Source: Alkalinema sp. CACIAM 70d (GTDB lineage: Bacteria > Cyanobacteriota > Cyanobacteriia > Leptolyngbyales > Leptolyngbyaceae). From it: 64,000 nucleotides of DNA. The stretch is from the NCBI GenBank assembly GCA_002148405.1, contig MUGG01000098.1, forward strand, positions 1 through 64,000, in the 5' to 3' direction. Below the pieces are notes generated by a model, which was not told where the DNA came from, did no database searches, and worked only from the letters and a program-made list of their open reading frames with translations. Positions 37,400 to 46,044 of this stretch are shown here, one piece after another. Every line of letters begins with the position of its first letter. The stretch's first letter is position 1. A program made the translations under genes and the position numbers.

Positions 37400-37582
37400 G
37401 TGCGCTCGATCGCCATTCCTCGATCGAGAGGCTGGTACAAAGATTGTATGAAGTTCCGGAGGGAGAATAAATCCTCAAAACCCTCAATGTTAGGCTCTCT
37501 AATACGAGGGTGGTTTCGCCCAAGTGGTAATTCTGACAAAACTCAGCTAGTTTCGAGCTTCGATTCATTAGCTGAGTTTTTT
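37400..37582 (+). ncRNA. Candidate small RNA or ilvA leader ending at an intrinsic terminator
   Basis: The strand to the right of the GH25 gene contains several short inverted repeats (for example ctcgatcgag around 37420) and ends in a classical terminator. No good ORF with a ribosome site occupies it. It might be an independent small RNA or an attenuated leader for ilvA. No known RNA family was recognised. Confidence 0.3.
37538..37582 (+). terminator. Intrinsic terminator upstream of ilvA
   Basis: aaaactcagcta (37538-37549) pairs with tagctgagtttt (37569-37580), loop 19 bases, and the T-run extends to 37582. Confidence 0.8.
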
Positions 37583-37826
37583 AATAGGTTGATTCATTGA
37601 TTGACGGAGAATTGATTGGTAAAAAGTGGTGAACTTTTCAGCATCCTCCCTCGTGGCTCTACCTTACGAAAATTCTCCATTAGGTTGGCGCTAAAGATTT
37701 GTAATTTGCAGTTGTGGGCAGTTGTAGAGTAAGAAAGGTTCCTATCAGAGAACTGCCGCTCCCATTAAAGGCTCGATCGGCTGACCTTTCTTCTTACAGC
37801 GCTGGCTTAAATTGCGCTCTCGAACA

Positions 37827-39338
37827 ATGCATACCGACTATTTAGAACGCATCCTGACTGCCCGTGTTTACGATGTTGCTCAGGAAACCCCCCTAGAGAT
37901 AGCCCATAACCTGTCAGCACGGCTGCACAATACTATTCTGCTGAAACGGGAAGATATGCAGTCGGTGTTTTCCTTTAAGCTGCGGGGCGCTTATAACAAA
38001 ATGGCAAAACTGCCGCCGGAGGTCTTGGCCCAGGGGGTCATTGCGGCTTCCGCTGGCAACCATGCCCAAGGGGTCGCCCTGGGTGCGAGACAGTTGGGAA
38101 CCAAGGCGATCATTGTTATGCCCGTGACGACGCCCCAGGTGAAGGTCAATGCGGTCGCGGCGCGCGGTGGGGAAGTGGTGCTCCATGGCGATACTTATGA
38201 TGATGCCTATGCCCATGCGCGGCAACTGGAGCAGGAAAAGGGCTTAACCTTCATCCATCCCTTTGATGACCCCGATGTGATTGCGGGGCAAGGCACGATC
38301 GGGATGGAAATTCTCCGCCAATACCAAAAGCCTATCCATGCAATTTTCGTCGCGATCGGCGGTGGGGGACTGATTTCCGGCATTGCGGCCTACATCAAGC
38401 GCTTGTCTCCGGAGACCAAAATTATCGGTGTGGAACCTGTGGATGCCGATGCCATGAGCCAATCGCTCAAAGCAGGGCACCGGATTCGGTTGCCGCAGGT
38501 GGGACTGTTTGCCGATGGCGTGGCCGTGCGGGAAGTGGGGGAAGAAACTTTCCGGCTCTGCCAGCAATACGTGGACGACATCATTTTGGTAGACACGGAC
38601 GACACCTGCGCTGCCATCAAAGATGTGTTTGAAGACACCCGATCGATCCTAGAACCCGCCGGAGCCTTGGCGATCGCCGGCGCTAAAGCCTACGTTGAGC
38701 AAACAGGCATTCACGATCAAACCTTGGTAGCCGTGGCCTGTGGAGCCAATATGAACTTCGATCGGCTGCGGTTTGTGGCGGAACGGGCGGAAATTGGGGA
38801 ACGGCGGGAGGCAGTATTTGCCGTAACCATTCCCGAAGAGCGGGGTAGCTTTCGGCGGTTTTGTGAATGCTTGGGCACACGCAACATTACGGAATTTAAT
38901 TACCGCATTTCCGCAGCCAAGGAAGCCCATATTTTTGTCGGGGTACAAATTAGTCGGAGATCGGATGCGGTGCAGATCAAGGAAATCTTTGAGCAAAACC
39001 ACTTTGAAACGATCGATCTCACCGACGATGAACTGGCCAAGCTCCACCTGCGCCATATGGTGGGCGGCCACTCCGCCTTGGCCGATCATGAATTGCTCTA
39101 TCGCTTTGAGTTTCCAGAACGTCCCGGTGCTTTGATTAAATTCCTCAGTTGCATGAGTCCCAACTGGAATATCAGCCTGTTCCATTACCGTAACCACGGT
39201 GCCGACTACGGGCGCATTCTAGTAGGGATGCAAGTTCCGCCCCAGGAAATGCCCGAGTGGCAAGCCTTTTTAGACACCCTGGGCTATCGCTATTGGGACG
39301 AGAGCCAGAATCCTGCCTACAAACTCTTTTTAGGGTAA
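37827..39338 (+). CDS. ilvA: Threonine ammonia-lyase, biosynthetic
   Basis: IlvA is the first step of isoleucine synthesis, converting threonine to 2-oxobutanoate and ammonia with pyridoxal phosphate. The 503-residue product has the PLP lysine in SFKLRGAYNK (K51), the phosphate-binding GGGGLISG, and two C-terminal ACT-like regulatory regions (from about residue 330; PEERGSFRRFCECLG and FPERPGALIKFLSC) that bind isoleucine and valine in the long form. The ATG at 37827 is chosen over a TTG 15 bases upstream. ilvN is also in the window but not adjacent. Confidence 0.96.
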   Translation: MHTDYLERILTARVYDVAQETPLEIAHNLSARLHNTILLKREDMQSVFSFKLRGAYNKMAKLPPEVLAQGVIAASAGNHAQGVALGARQLGTKAIIVMPVTTPQVKVNAVAARGGEVVLHGDTYDDAYAHARQLEQEKGLTFIHPFDDPDVIAGQGTIGMEILRQYQKPIHAIFVAIGGGGLISGIAAYIKRLSPETKIIGVEPVDADAMSQSLKAGHRIRLPQVGLFADGVAVREVGEETFRLCQQYVDDIILVDTDDTCAAIKDVFEDTRSILEPAGALAIAGAKAYVEQTGIHDQTLVAVACGANMNFDRLRFVAERAEIGERREAVFAVTIPEERGSFRRFCECLGTRNITEFNYRISAAKEAHIFVGVQISRRSDAVQIKEIFEQNHFETIDLTDDELAKLHLRHMVGGHSALADHELLYRFEFPERPGALIKFLSCMSPNWNISLFHYRNHGADYGRILVGMQVPPQEMPEWQAFLDTLGYRYWDESQNPAYKLFLG

Positions 39339-39625
39339 GTCTCCACAGATAGATCTCTCCATAAGATCTCTCCTAGGCTCGGTTTAACCGCTAGCCCTCA
39401 GATGCGATCGTCCATGTTTCGGCAGACACCGGTTGAACGGCTACGAAGAGCGATCGGAAAGTTTGCGATCGAACGGTGAAGTTATAGCTATCGTAGCGGT
39501 GGGTAGTCTGAGGATAAGTGCATAACCTGTCTCAAACTTCGCTAGAGATCTCTCAGTACCCAGCGCAATTTGCATGCACAGTGCTTCATTGAACCGTGGT
39601 TCATTCACCTGAAGGAGTGCCCTTT

Positions 39626-40291
39626 GTGAAATATGACATTCGCTATAAGCCCACCTTTGCCACCGTTTTTATCACCTTAAATCCCGGCGAACGCTTGGTC
39701 GCTGAAGCGGGAGCCATGGCCAGTATGGACGGTGGCGTGACGATCGCAACCTCGTTTTCCGGGGGCTTGATCCCAGCCTTATTAAAAACCTTTTTAGGCG
39801 GAGAATCGCTCTTCGTTAATACCTTTAGCAATTCCACCCAGAAGCCCCAGCAAGTCGTGTTGACCCAATCGACGATCGGGGACATTACCTGCCTCGAACT
39901 GAAAAATCGGGAACTCTGCCTCCAACCCGGAGCCTACATTGCCCACGCGGGGAACGTCCATTTGGGCGTCCATTGGGCTGGATTTTCCAGTTGGCTAGCG
40001 GGCGAGGGGCTGTTCAAACTTAAAGTTGGCGGCAATGGCATTGTGTTCCTGGGGGCCTACGGGGGCCTCAGCAAGCGGCAAATCAATGGGGAATATATTG
40101 TCGATTCTGGCCACCTGGTTGCCTACGATCCCAGCATCAAAATGAATATCAAGCTAGCCGGGGGGCTGCTGGGTTCAGTGACTTCTGGAGAAGGACTGGT
40201 CAACCGACTCACGGGCCAAGGCGAAGTCTACCTGCAATCCCGCAGCATTAGTGGATTGGTCGGCTTCCTACGCAGCAAGATTCGTTGGTAG
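39626..40291 (+). CDS. AIM24/TIGR00266 family protein, first of three
   Basis: This protein of 222 residues has the double-beta TIGR00266/AIM24 fold: VFITLNPGERLVAEAGAMASM near the start, GGESLFVNTF, and GEYIVDSGHLVAYDPSI. AIM24 is a mitochondrial inner-membrane protein and the bacterial family has no settled role. The GTG at 39626 is preferred since AAGGAG lies eight bases upstream and the family begins MKYDIRYKP. It heads a same-strand cluster of three paralogues and an M48 protease. Confidence 0.88.
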   Translation: MKYDIRYKPTFATVFITLNPGERLVAEAGAMASMDGGVTIATSFSGGLIPALLKTFLGGESLFVNTFSNSTQKPQQVVLTQSTIGDITCLELKNRELCLQPGAYIAHAGNVHLGVHWAGFSSWLAGEGLFKLKVGGNGIVFLGAYGGLSKRQINGEYIVDSGHLVAYDPSIKMNIKLAGGLLGSVTSGEGLVNRLTGQGEVYLQSRSISGLVGFLRSKIRW

Positions 40292-40391
40292 TCCCATGGG
40301 CAAGATCTGTAGATCGATGCATCGATCCGCCCAAGTCTTCTGGATCCCTGGCTTGATCAAATAATTCTCCTGTCGTTTAGCAGAATTCATT

Positions 40392-41069
40392 ATGAAACTG
40401 GATATTTTGCACCAACCGGATAGCTCGATCGCCAAAATTGACATGGCTCCCAATGAGGAATTGGTGGCTGAAGCAGGATCGATGGTAGCCATGAGTAGTA
40501 ACCTCAATGTCAGCACCACCCTGCGCAAAGGCAAGGGCGGCGGCATCATGGGCGGTCTCAAGCGGATGCTGGCGGGGGAATCCCTCTTTCTCAGTGTCTT
40601 CCGGACCTATGGGGATCCGGGGGAAATTTACCTAGCCCCTAAATTAATGGGTGACATTTTGCCCTATCAGCTCAAAGGCGTAGAACTGGTGATTCAATCC
40701 ACGGGATATATGGCCAGTACACCCGGTGTAGATATTGAATTGGGATTCCAAGGGTTGAAGTCATTATTTTCTGGCGAATCGATTTTTTGGTTAACGGCCA
40801 GTGGTTCTGGACTTGTGTTGCTGAGCGCCTTCGGGGGAATTTACGAAATTGATGTAGATGGGGAATACGTGGTAGACACGGGGCATATTGTCGCCTTTGA
40901 AAAGACTCTGAGCTTCACGATCGGCAAAGCCAACCAAAGCTGGATGGGTGCATTCTTTGGCGGAGAAGGCTTGATTTGTCGTTTTAAAGGGCGGGGCAAA
41001 CTCTACTGCCAAACCCACAATCCTGGCGCATTTGGTCGCATGGTGGGCAGTCAACTTCCCCCTCGTTAA
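40392..41069 (+). CDS. AIM24/TIGR00266 family protein, second of three
   Basis: This 225-residue paralogue of the previous gene retains NEELVAEAGSMVAMS, GGIMGGLKRMLAGESLFLSVF in parts, and GEYVVDTGHIVAFEKTL. It is closer to the third copy (which shares the GRMF/RML and SGESLF loops) than to the first. It starts 100 bases after the first copy, consistent with one operon. No membrane segment is obvious. The conserved glycine-rich loops may mediate assembly. Confidence 0.88.
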   Translation: MKLDILHQPDSSIAKIDMAPNEELVAEAGSMVAMSSNLNVSTTLRKGKGGGIMGGLKRMLAGESLFLSVFRTYGDPGEIYLAPKLMGDILPYQLKGVELVIQSTGYMASTPGVDIELGFQGLKSLFSGESIFWLTASGSGLVLLSAFGGIYEIDVDGEYVVDTGHIVAFEKTLSFTIGKANQSWMGAFFGGEGLICRFKGRGKLYCQTHNPGAFGRMVGSQLPPR

Positions 41070-41128
41070 AGAGTTCCGTAGCCAATTTCACTAGCCAGTT
41101 CTTAGCTAACCCTACTGCTTGAAACCTC

Positions 41129-41824
41129 ATGAGTGACTATACCTACGAAATTGAACACGCCCCAGCCTACGCAGGGCTAACCGTCAACCTGGCAACGAAC
41201 CAAACTATTTTGGTGGAAGCCGGAGCCATGGCCGCTATGGATGCCAACCTCGAAATGAAATCCAAAATGCGGGGGGGCATGATGAAAAGTATTGGTCGTA
41301 TGTTTAGCGGCGAATCCCTGTTCATCAGCGAATTTACGGCCCAAGGCAAACCGGGTGAAATCTACATCGCGCCTGGGATTCCCGGTGACATTTGCTATTA
41401 CCGTCTGGAAAGTGGCCGATCGCTCATGGTTCAGTCCTCTGGATTTGTCGCCTGTAGCCCCACGGTAGAACTCAATACCAAATTTCAAGGCTTTAAGGGC
41501 TTCTTCAGCGGCGAATCATTATTCCTAGTGCAGGCGATCGGCCCTGGTGACATCTGGTTTAGTTCCTACGGGGCCATTCTGGAAATTCCAGTTAATGGAT
41601 CCTATGTTGTAGATACTGGTTATGTTGTTGCCTTTGAAGATACCCTGAACTACAACGTCGAAATGCTAGGGGGCTTGTCGTTTAAAAATTTGAAAACTAG
41701 CATTTTTGGTGGAGAAGGTCTAGTTTGCCGATTCAGTGGGCAGGGCAAGCTCTGGATTCAATCCCGGCACCTCAACCCCTTACTAAACTTTCTCAATGCC
41801 TTCCGTCCCGTCAAGAGTGACTAA
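41129..41824 (+). CDS. AIM24/TIGR00266 family protein, third of three
   Basis: This 231-residue member of the cluster has TILVEAGAMAAMDANLEM, a GGMMKSIGRMFSGESLF loop and GSYVVDTGYVVAFEDTL. Length and motif order equal those of the other two copies, but sequence identity is partial, so the triplication is old rather than recent. It starts 59 bases after the second copy and is followed 45 bases later by the M48 protease gene, so it is likely co-transcribed with both. Confidence 0.88.
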   Translation: MSDYTYEIEHAPAYAGLTVNLATNQTILVEAGAMAAMDANLEMKSKMRGGMMKSIGRMFSGESLFISEFTAQGKPGEIYIAPGIPGDICYYRLESGRSLMVQSSGFVACSPTVELNTKFQGFKGFFSGESLFLVQAIGPGDIWFSSYGAILEIPVNGSYVVDTGYVVAFEDTLNYNVEMLGGLSFKNLKTSIFGGEGLVCRFSGQGKLWIQSRHLNPLLNFLNAFRPVKSD

Positions 41825-41869
41825 GGTTCCCGTTAATTAACTTGAGGATCTGAAGGAGAAGCTTGCCCT

Positions 41870-42697
41870 ATGCCGATCGAAATTCCCTCCGGTACCGCTG
41901 CCCACAGCGATCGTAATCCCGAGTCCAATGGGTTCGATCTCTTTAAGCTGGCAGTGCTGGGTATTGGCTTTGTGATTGGCACAATTTGGCTAATTTCCGT
42001 GATTGTCCACTTAATTATTTGGTGGATTCCTCCCAGCGTGGAGCAAAAGTTAGGAGCCGCGATCGTTCCGACCTATGAACGTATGGCCGAAGCCGGAGCG
42101 ACCCAGGAAAAGCTCAATCAACTCCTCGATCAACTGGAAGCCAAATTGCCTGCGGATAAACGGAAAGACCGAAATTACCAAGTTCTCTATATTCCCCAGC
42201 CGATCGTTAATGCAGCGGCCATTCCCGGCGATCGTATTTTGATCTACAAAGGATTGCTGAACCAGACAGAATCGGAAAACGAGCTGGTGATGGTGATGGG
42301 CCATGAATTGGGACACTTTACCAATCGAGATCACCTGCGGGGGTTGGGCAATGCGCTCCTGATTCAACTCGCGTTTACCGCACTAACGGGGGATGGGGGA
42401 TCGTTGGTCTCCCTCGGCGCATCCAGCATCGCAGCCCTCAGTCGCGCCCAGTTTTCCCAAACTCAGGAAACCCAAGCAGACGAAGTCGGGCTCCAGTTAC
42501 TCAATGCCTACTATGGACAAGTGGCGGGGGCGGTTGATTTCTTCGATCGTGTTAGCAGGAAAGATCGCAAACAAATCGACTTTCTGGCAACTCACCCTGC
42601 ACCCAAAAGTCGTGTTGACCACTTGCAGCAACTGATTCAGCAAAAGGGGTACAAGGTTGGGTCTAAAACCCCGTTACCCTCTGACCTTCGGCAGTAA
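41870..42697 (+). CDS. M48 family metalloprotease, membrane-anchored
   Basis: This 275-residue protease has one N-terminal membrane segment (VLGIGFVIGTIWLISVIVHLIIWW in parts, about residues 29-52) and a catalytic domain with H145-E-L-G-H149 and the downstream QETQADEVGLQLL zinc-ligand motif, closing with ATHPAPKSRVDHL. It differs from the secreted M48 protein at 5672. AAGGAG precedes the start by about 12 bases. Its place directly after three AIM24-family genes suggests a functional link, perhaps in envelope protein turnover. Confidence 0.9.
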   Translation: MPIEIPSGTAAHSDRNPESNGFDLFKLAVLGIGFVIGTIWLISVIVHLIIWWIPPSVEQKLGAAIVPTYERMAEAGATQEKLNQLLDQLEAKLPADKRKDRNYQVLYIPQPIVNAAAIPGDRILIYKGLLNQTESENELVMVMGHELGHFTNRDHLRGLGNALLIQLAFTALTGDGGSLVSLGASSIAALSRAQFSQTQETQADEVGLQLLNAYYGQVAGAVDFFDRVSRKDRKQIDFLATHPAPKSRVDHLQQLIQQKGYKVGSKTPLPSDLRQ

Positions 42698-42740
42698 TGC
42701 ATTTATTTTGACGCATCAATTTTGGTGCATCATCGGTGAT

Positions 42741-42785
42741 GCATAAAATCCTAAGGCACAAAATCTATAGGACATAAAATCTTTT
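42741..42785. repeat. Three 15-bp tandem repeats after the M48 gene
   Basis: gcataaaatcctaag, gcacaaaatctatag and gacataaaatctttt follow each other 44 bases downstream of the stop. Confidence 0.8.
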
Positions 42786-42804
42786 GTACGCATAAAGATA
42801 AGAG

Positions 42805-42846
42805 CGGGTACCCTGAAAGAAGCTTGTACCCGTGAACTGGGTTCAC
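42805..42846 (+). promoter_or_regulatory. Two adjacent hairpins upstream of the MORN gene
   Basis: cgggtac (42805-42811) pairs with gtacccg (42826-42832), and gtgaac (42832-42837) pairs with gttcac (42841-42846). The hairpins share the G at 42832. They could terminate the AIM24/M48 operon or form a leader structure. No known riboswitch is recognised. Confidence 0.4.
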
Positions 42847-42967
42847 TTCTGGTTGAATAAATAGGCGATTGACTAGGGCAAAATCGTCCAGATCACCCCC
42901 ATTCAATCAACTCCACCATTCCTTGATTTCTGTTAGCACTGTTTACTGATTAAGAGTTGATACCGTT

Positions 42968-43714
42968 ATGGTTACACAGACAAAGCAACTGTTTAGGGTT
43001 TCGCTCCTGACCTTGGCAGGGGTGGGGATGATGAGTGGTTGGGCGGGCATAGCCCAGGCTCAGTCCAGTGATGATCTTGTCAAACCCCGCTGTGAACGCC
43101 GAGGCGGCGATACTTGGATTTGTGCCTACACCAAAGAAAATCCTGGCTCTTCACCCTACAAATCCTATGAGGGGCAAGTGCGGAATGGGATGCCTAACGG
43201 TCGGGGGGTAATTGTCTATAGCAACGACGATCGCTATGAAGGTCAAGTGCGGAATGGCATTCCCAATGGACAAGGCATGTTTCTGTTTGCCAACAACGAT
43301 CGCTACGAAGGGGGAATGAAAAACGGCCAACCCCATGGACAGGGTTCCTTTACCATGGCGAATGGCGATCGTTACACGGGCTCTGTGAAAGAAGGTAGCC
43401 CCCACGGGCAGGGTATTTTTACATTTAACGACGGAAATATCTATTCCGGCACATTCTACCTGGGGCAAGCCAAAGGCCAAGGCGTCTTTGTTTCCAAAGG
43501 AATCCGTTGCCAGGGCGTCTTTTTCAGTAGCCAACTTTCGGGGCGAGGCAACTGTTCCTATCCTGCGGGATCTATCTATCGCAGCTATTCTGGAGAATTC
43601 CGTAGTGGACAACCTGAAGGCCGCGGGGTCATGGTGTTCTCCAACGGCAAACGCTTTGCTGGAGAGTTCCGCAATGGTACACCCTTTGTGCCCGAGGCTA
43701 AGACTCAGAAATAA
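42968..43714 (+). CDS. Secreted MORN-repeat protein
   Basis: The 248-residue product has a signal peptide (VSLLTLAGVGMMSGWAGIAQAQ, cleavage near AQA) followed by about seven MORN repeats of the form Y-x-G-x-(V/M)-(K/R)-x-G-x-P-x-G-x-G (for example YEGQVRNGIPNGQGMFLF and YTGSVKEGSPHGQGIF). In bacteria secreted MORN proteins may act at the cell surface or the periplasm, but no specific function is known. An intrinsic terminator follows 33 bases after the stop. Confidence 0.88.
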   Translation: MVTQTKQLFRVSLLTLAGVGMMSGWAGIAQAQSSDDLVKPRCERRGGDTWICAYTKENPGSSPYKSYEGQVRNGMPNGRGVIVYSNDDRYEGQVRNGIPNGQGMFLFANNDRYEGGMKNGQPHGQGSFTMANGDRYTGSVKEGSPHGQGIFTFNDGNIYSGTFYLGQAKGQGVFVSKGIRCQGVFFSSQLSGRGNCSYPAGSIYRSYSGEFRSGQPEGRGVMVFSNGKRFAGEFRNGTPFVPEAKTQK

Positions 43715-43746
43715 TGAGCCAGTAATCGCGACAACCACTAGATATG

Positions 43747-43791
43747 AAAAACCACGGGAGAAAATTGTTTAATCTCTTCCCGTGGTTTTTT
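43747..43791 (+). terminator. Intrinsic terminator after the MORN gene
   Basis: aaaaaccacggga (43747-43759) pairs with tcccgtggttttt (43778-43790) over 13 bp, with a T-run. The A-run on the other side lets it serve the convergent ilvN gene too. Confidence 0.85.
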
Positions 43792-43829
43792 AATGGCTAA
43801 ATTTTTGAATGACTAGTCTAGTTTCGCTT

Positions 43830-44351
43830 CTAGACCACTTTGGCTTCTAAAGACTTGAGGAATTCCGTATTGACGCCAGATTCCCGAGTCAAGGCAATTT
43901 TACCCGTGCGGGCAATTTCGCGAATTCCAAACTTGTTGAGCACTTGGACGATCGCCACCATTTTCCCAGGATCCCCAACCACTTCTAGCGTTAGAGAATC
44001 CTCGGCAACGTCCACTACTCTTGCTCGGAAAATTTGGGCCAATTCCAGCAGTTCCGATCGTGTCCCGCTGTTAGCGTTGACTTTCAACAGCATCAATTCC
44101 CGTTCCACACAAGGAACTTCTGTAATATCTTGCACCTTGAGGACGTTAACAAGCTTGTAGAGTTGCTTGGTCAGTTGCTCAATTTCGCAGGCATCACCTG
44201 GCACCACCATGGTGATACGAGAAATTCCCATTTGTTCGGCTGGGCCAACGGCCAAACTCTCAATGTTGAAGCCACGACGCGCAAATAACCCAGAGATGCG
44301 ACTCAAGACTCCAGCTTCATCTTCAACCAAAACAGACAGCGTGTGCTTCAT
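43830..44351 (-). CDS. ilvN: Acetolactate synthase small (regulatory) subunit
   Basis: The 173-residue protein starts [20 protein letters not shown], giving an N-terminal ACT domain with the [17 protein letters not shown] loop that senses valine. A C-terminal domain follows ([20 protein letters not shown] and [18 protein letters not shown]). It activates and confers feedback control on the catalytic IlvB subunit, which makes acetolactate for branched-chain amino acids. The length and motifs are typical of cyanobacterial IlvN/IlvH. The ilvB gene is not here. Confidence 0.96.
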   Translation of the reverse strand: MKHTLSVLVEDEAGVLSRISGLFARRGFNIESLAVGPAEQMGISRITMVVPGDACEIEQLTKQLYKLVNVLKVQDITEVPCVERELMLLKVNANSGTRSELLELAQIFRARVVDVAEDSLTLEVVGDPGKMVAIVQVLNKFGIREIARTGKIALTRESGVNTEFLKSLEAKVV

Positions 44352-44381
44352 AGCAGGTCAGTAGCCGAATAAAAACAAATG

Positions 44382-44437
44382 TAACTTCATGAGTGTGACT
44401 TCATGAAGGTAACTGGATACGTGTGACTTGATGGAAC
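44382..44437. repeat. Four 14-bp tandem repeats upstream of ilvN
   Basis: Units resembling tgacttcatgaagg start at 44382, 44396, 44410 and 44424. Confidence 0.8.
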
Positions 44438-44480
44438 AGCTAGCCTCCAGCTGACGAAAATTATCAGCTTACAAAACTTG

Positions 44481-44512
44481 TCAGCTTGTGGCTCAGTCAG
44501 CTTGTGGCTCAG
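44481..44512. repeat. Exact 16-bp tandem duplication
   Basis: tcagcttgtggctcag occurs at 44481-44496 and again at 44497-44512. Confidence 0.95.
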
Positions 44513-44528
44513 TTAAATCGTTTCACAG

Positions 44529-44666
44529 TTATAGAATTCTAACGCGAATCTCATTCCCTTCCCGTTCTTCTTGACGATGTGGGGCTTCTCGCTTAGAAGC
44601 TAAAGACTTTTGAACAGTTTCAATCTGTGTCTCGTTCACTATTGTATCGTGCAGGGTGAGTTCCAT
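44529..44666 (-). CDS. Possible small ORF (45 residues)
   Basis: The reverse strand encodes MELTLHDTIVNETQIETVQK and a basic and acidic tail (RQEEREGNEIRVRIL). It is hydrophilic and helical in composition, without a membrane segment. No ribosome site is evident before the ATG. I do not recognise it. It is recorded because it reads like coding sequence inside a spacer, but it may be spurious. Confidence 0.3.
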   Translation of the reverse strand: MELTLHDTIVNETQIETVQKSLASKREAPHRQEEREGNEIRVRIL

Positions 44667-44840
44667 CAGGAGATTCGCGATCGAGGAATCTGAGTCCTTT
44701 ATTCAGGCCAAAGCCAATTGCTTTCTAGATTGAGACGGGACAGATGCAACTCGAAAGCATGGGGGTCAAATCTCAAGATTTCCCTATTTTGGAACTTCTA
44801 TTGTTGAACCAATGTGCTCTAAATTGTCCAAGGTTGGTGA

Positions 44841-44872
44841 TTTGATTACCTTGAACTTTGATTACCTTGAAC
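44841..44872. repeat. Exact 16-bp tandem duplication upstream of the BON-like gene
   Basis: tttgattaccttgaac occurs at 44841-44856 and 44857-44872, 55 bases before the next start codon. Confidence 0.95.
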
Positions 44873-44926
44873 AAAGTCTAGCCTCATAGCTTTTTAAAAA
44901 TTAGAACAGTTGGAGAAATTAGGATT

Positions 44927-45274
44927 ATGGGTTGGTTACAGAGAATTTTTGGGGGTGGGGATCAAGCAGCACCCGAAGCAACAGCTGCCACTCCTATGAT
45001 GGCTGAGTCCACTCCTACGGAGGCCATTCCCGCTGAGCGTGTGGGCTTAAACGGTGAGTACGATCAAAGTGGATTAGCGAAACGGGTTGCTCAGGCGTTC
45101 GATCAGGATGCCGCTGTGGCTGACATTGATACGGTTTGGGTTGCCCAACTAACCGGAGAAGTTGTGCTAAAAGGTAAAGTCCCAAGCCAAGATACCCTGA
45201 ATCGCTTGGTACAGATTGCCAGTGCCCAAAGTGGAGCGACTGGGGTTAATGTGGATCAAGTTGAAGTGGGGTAA
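44927..45274 (+). CDS. Small BON-domain-like protein
   Basis: The 115-residue protein begins MGWLQRIFGGGDQ, has an Ala/Thr/Pro/Glu-rich linker, then a C-terminal segment with LAKRVAQAFDQDAAVADIDT, GEVVLKGKVPSQDTLNRLVQ and GATGVNVDQVEV. This alternation is the BON fold, which associates with membranes or lipids. LysM/BON proteins of this size are common in cyanobacteria. There is no signal peptide, so it may be cytoplasmic or bound to the inner membrane by the N-terminal amphipathic helix. A terminator follows. Confidence 0.75.
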   Translation: MGWLQRIFGGGDQAAPEATAATPMMAESTPTEAIPAERVGLNGEYDQSGLAKRVAQAFDQDAAVADIDTVWVAQLTGEVVLKGKVPSQDTLNRLVQIASAQSGATGVNVDQVEVG

Positions 45275-45357
45275 TGACGATTATTCCTGTCCCATAGATT
45301 AATGAACCCTGACTTTAAATAGTACAGAAAATGATTTGGGTGAATTAACCCAGTTTT

Positions 45358-45395
45358 AAACCGCTGATCAAGGGTTCAAGTGATCGGCGGTTTTT
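45358..45395 (+). terminator. Intrinsic terminator after the BON-like gene
   Basis: aaaccgctgatca (45358-45370) pairs with tgatcggcggttt (45381-45393, one wobble), followed by further T residues to 45395. Confidence 0.8.
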
Positions 45396-45411
45396 GTGAG
45401 CTTTATGACCA

Positions 45412-46044
45412 TTACGATCGCTCAAGCCAACCAACTTGAACAAAATGGGTAGGACGCCCTCCCTCTGCAGGTAAAGGATGGACGCGACGAATCACTAAGT
45501 TAGAGGGGATCGCCGTTGTCAGATTTTCTTGGGCCCAGGCTCCGAACGCAGGGGTCAGTTGAGCTGCCGTAAGAACTGCCGAACCCAATCCGACCAATTG
45601 CGTTAGCGGATCTTTAGGCAACAATATATGGGCACCCAGTGCCATTCCCACCGTTAATGTCATCCCAACCGCTACGTTCGTTCCACAGCGGGGGTGAACT
45701 GCTAATGTTGCCTCGCCCGCAGTCAGCCTGTGCAAAGCCTGTCTGACTGCTCGAGTCAGTTCAGCCGTTTCAACGTTGCCATAAAGATAAAAGCCTTCGT
45801 GGGTGGATAGTCCGCTTAAGTGCTCATCATCGATCGCGCTGGTGCGAGGTAAGCGAGGACTGATCCGTCTCGCACAATTCAAATGTTGCTCACTCAATAC
45901 CCAGACAGTTCCATGTTCTAAAGCATGAATTTGCCGAAGCAGAAGGATTTCCCGGAAACTAGGTAATCCACTCATCTGCTGGAAAAATTCTGCTTCCCAA
46001 CCCAAGAAGAACGACCCTGATGGAGAACTTTGCGAGATAGGCAT
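45412..46044 (-). CDS. DUF6391-type cyanobacterial protein
   Basis: The 210-residue protein contains LLRQIHALEHGTVWVLSEQ near residue 36, LSGLSTHEGFYLYGNVETAEL and a Gly/Ala/Leu-rich segment (NVAVGMTLTVGMALGAHILL) near residue 130 that may be membrane-embedded. The HALEHGTV motif and order match a conserved cyanobacterial family (DUF6391) of unknown function. The C-terminal RRVHPLPAEGGRPTHFVQVG is also ordered. It is a single minus-strand gene convergent with the BON-like gene. Confidence 0.7.
   Translation of the reverse strand: MPISQSSPSGSFFLGWEAEFFQQMSGLPSFREILLLRQIHALEHGTVWVLSEQHLNCARRISPRLPRTSAIDDEHLSGLSTHEGFYLYGNVETAELTRAVRQALHRLTAGEATLAVHPRCGTNVAVGMTLTVGMALGAHILLPKDPLTQLVGLGSAVLTAAQLTPAFGAWAQENLTTAIPSNLVIRRVHPLPAEGGRPTHFVQVGWLERS

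Larger units (their letters stand above)
37105..37826. other. 722-bp spacer upstream of ilvA with repeats and a terminator
   Basis: This is one of the largest spacers in the window. It has four 16-bp repeats (37246-37309), a structured stretch from about 37400, and an intrinsic terminator at 37538-37582. The remaining 240 bases to ilvA hold a GAACTGCC... pyrimidine-rich leader but no gene. Confidence 0.55.
44352..44926. other. 575-bp spacer with three short duplications
   Basis: This spacer between ilvN and the BON-like gene holds a 4x14-bp array and two exact 16-bp duplications. It also holds a possible 45-codon minus-strand frame at 44529-44666, listed separately. No other gene was seen. 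Confidence 0.5.
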
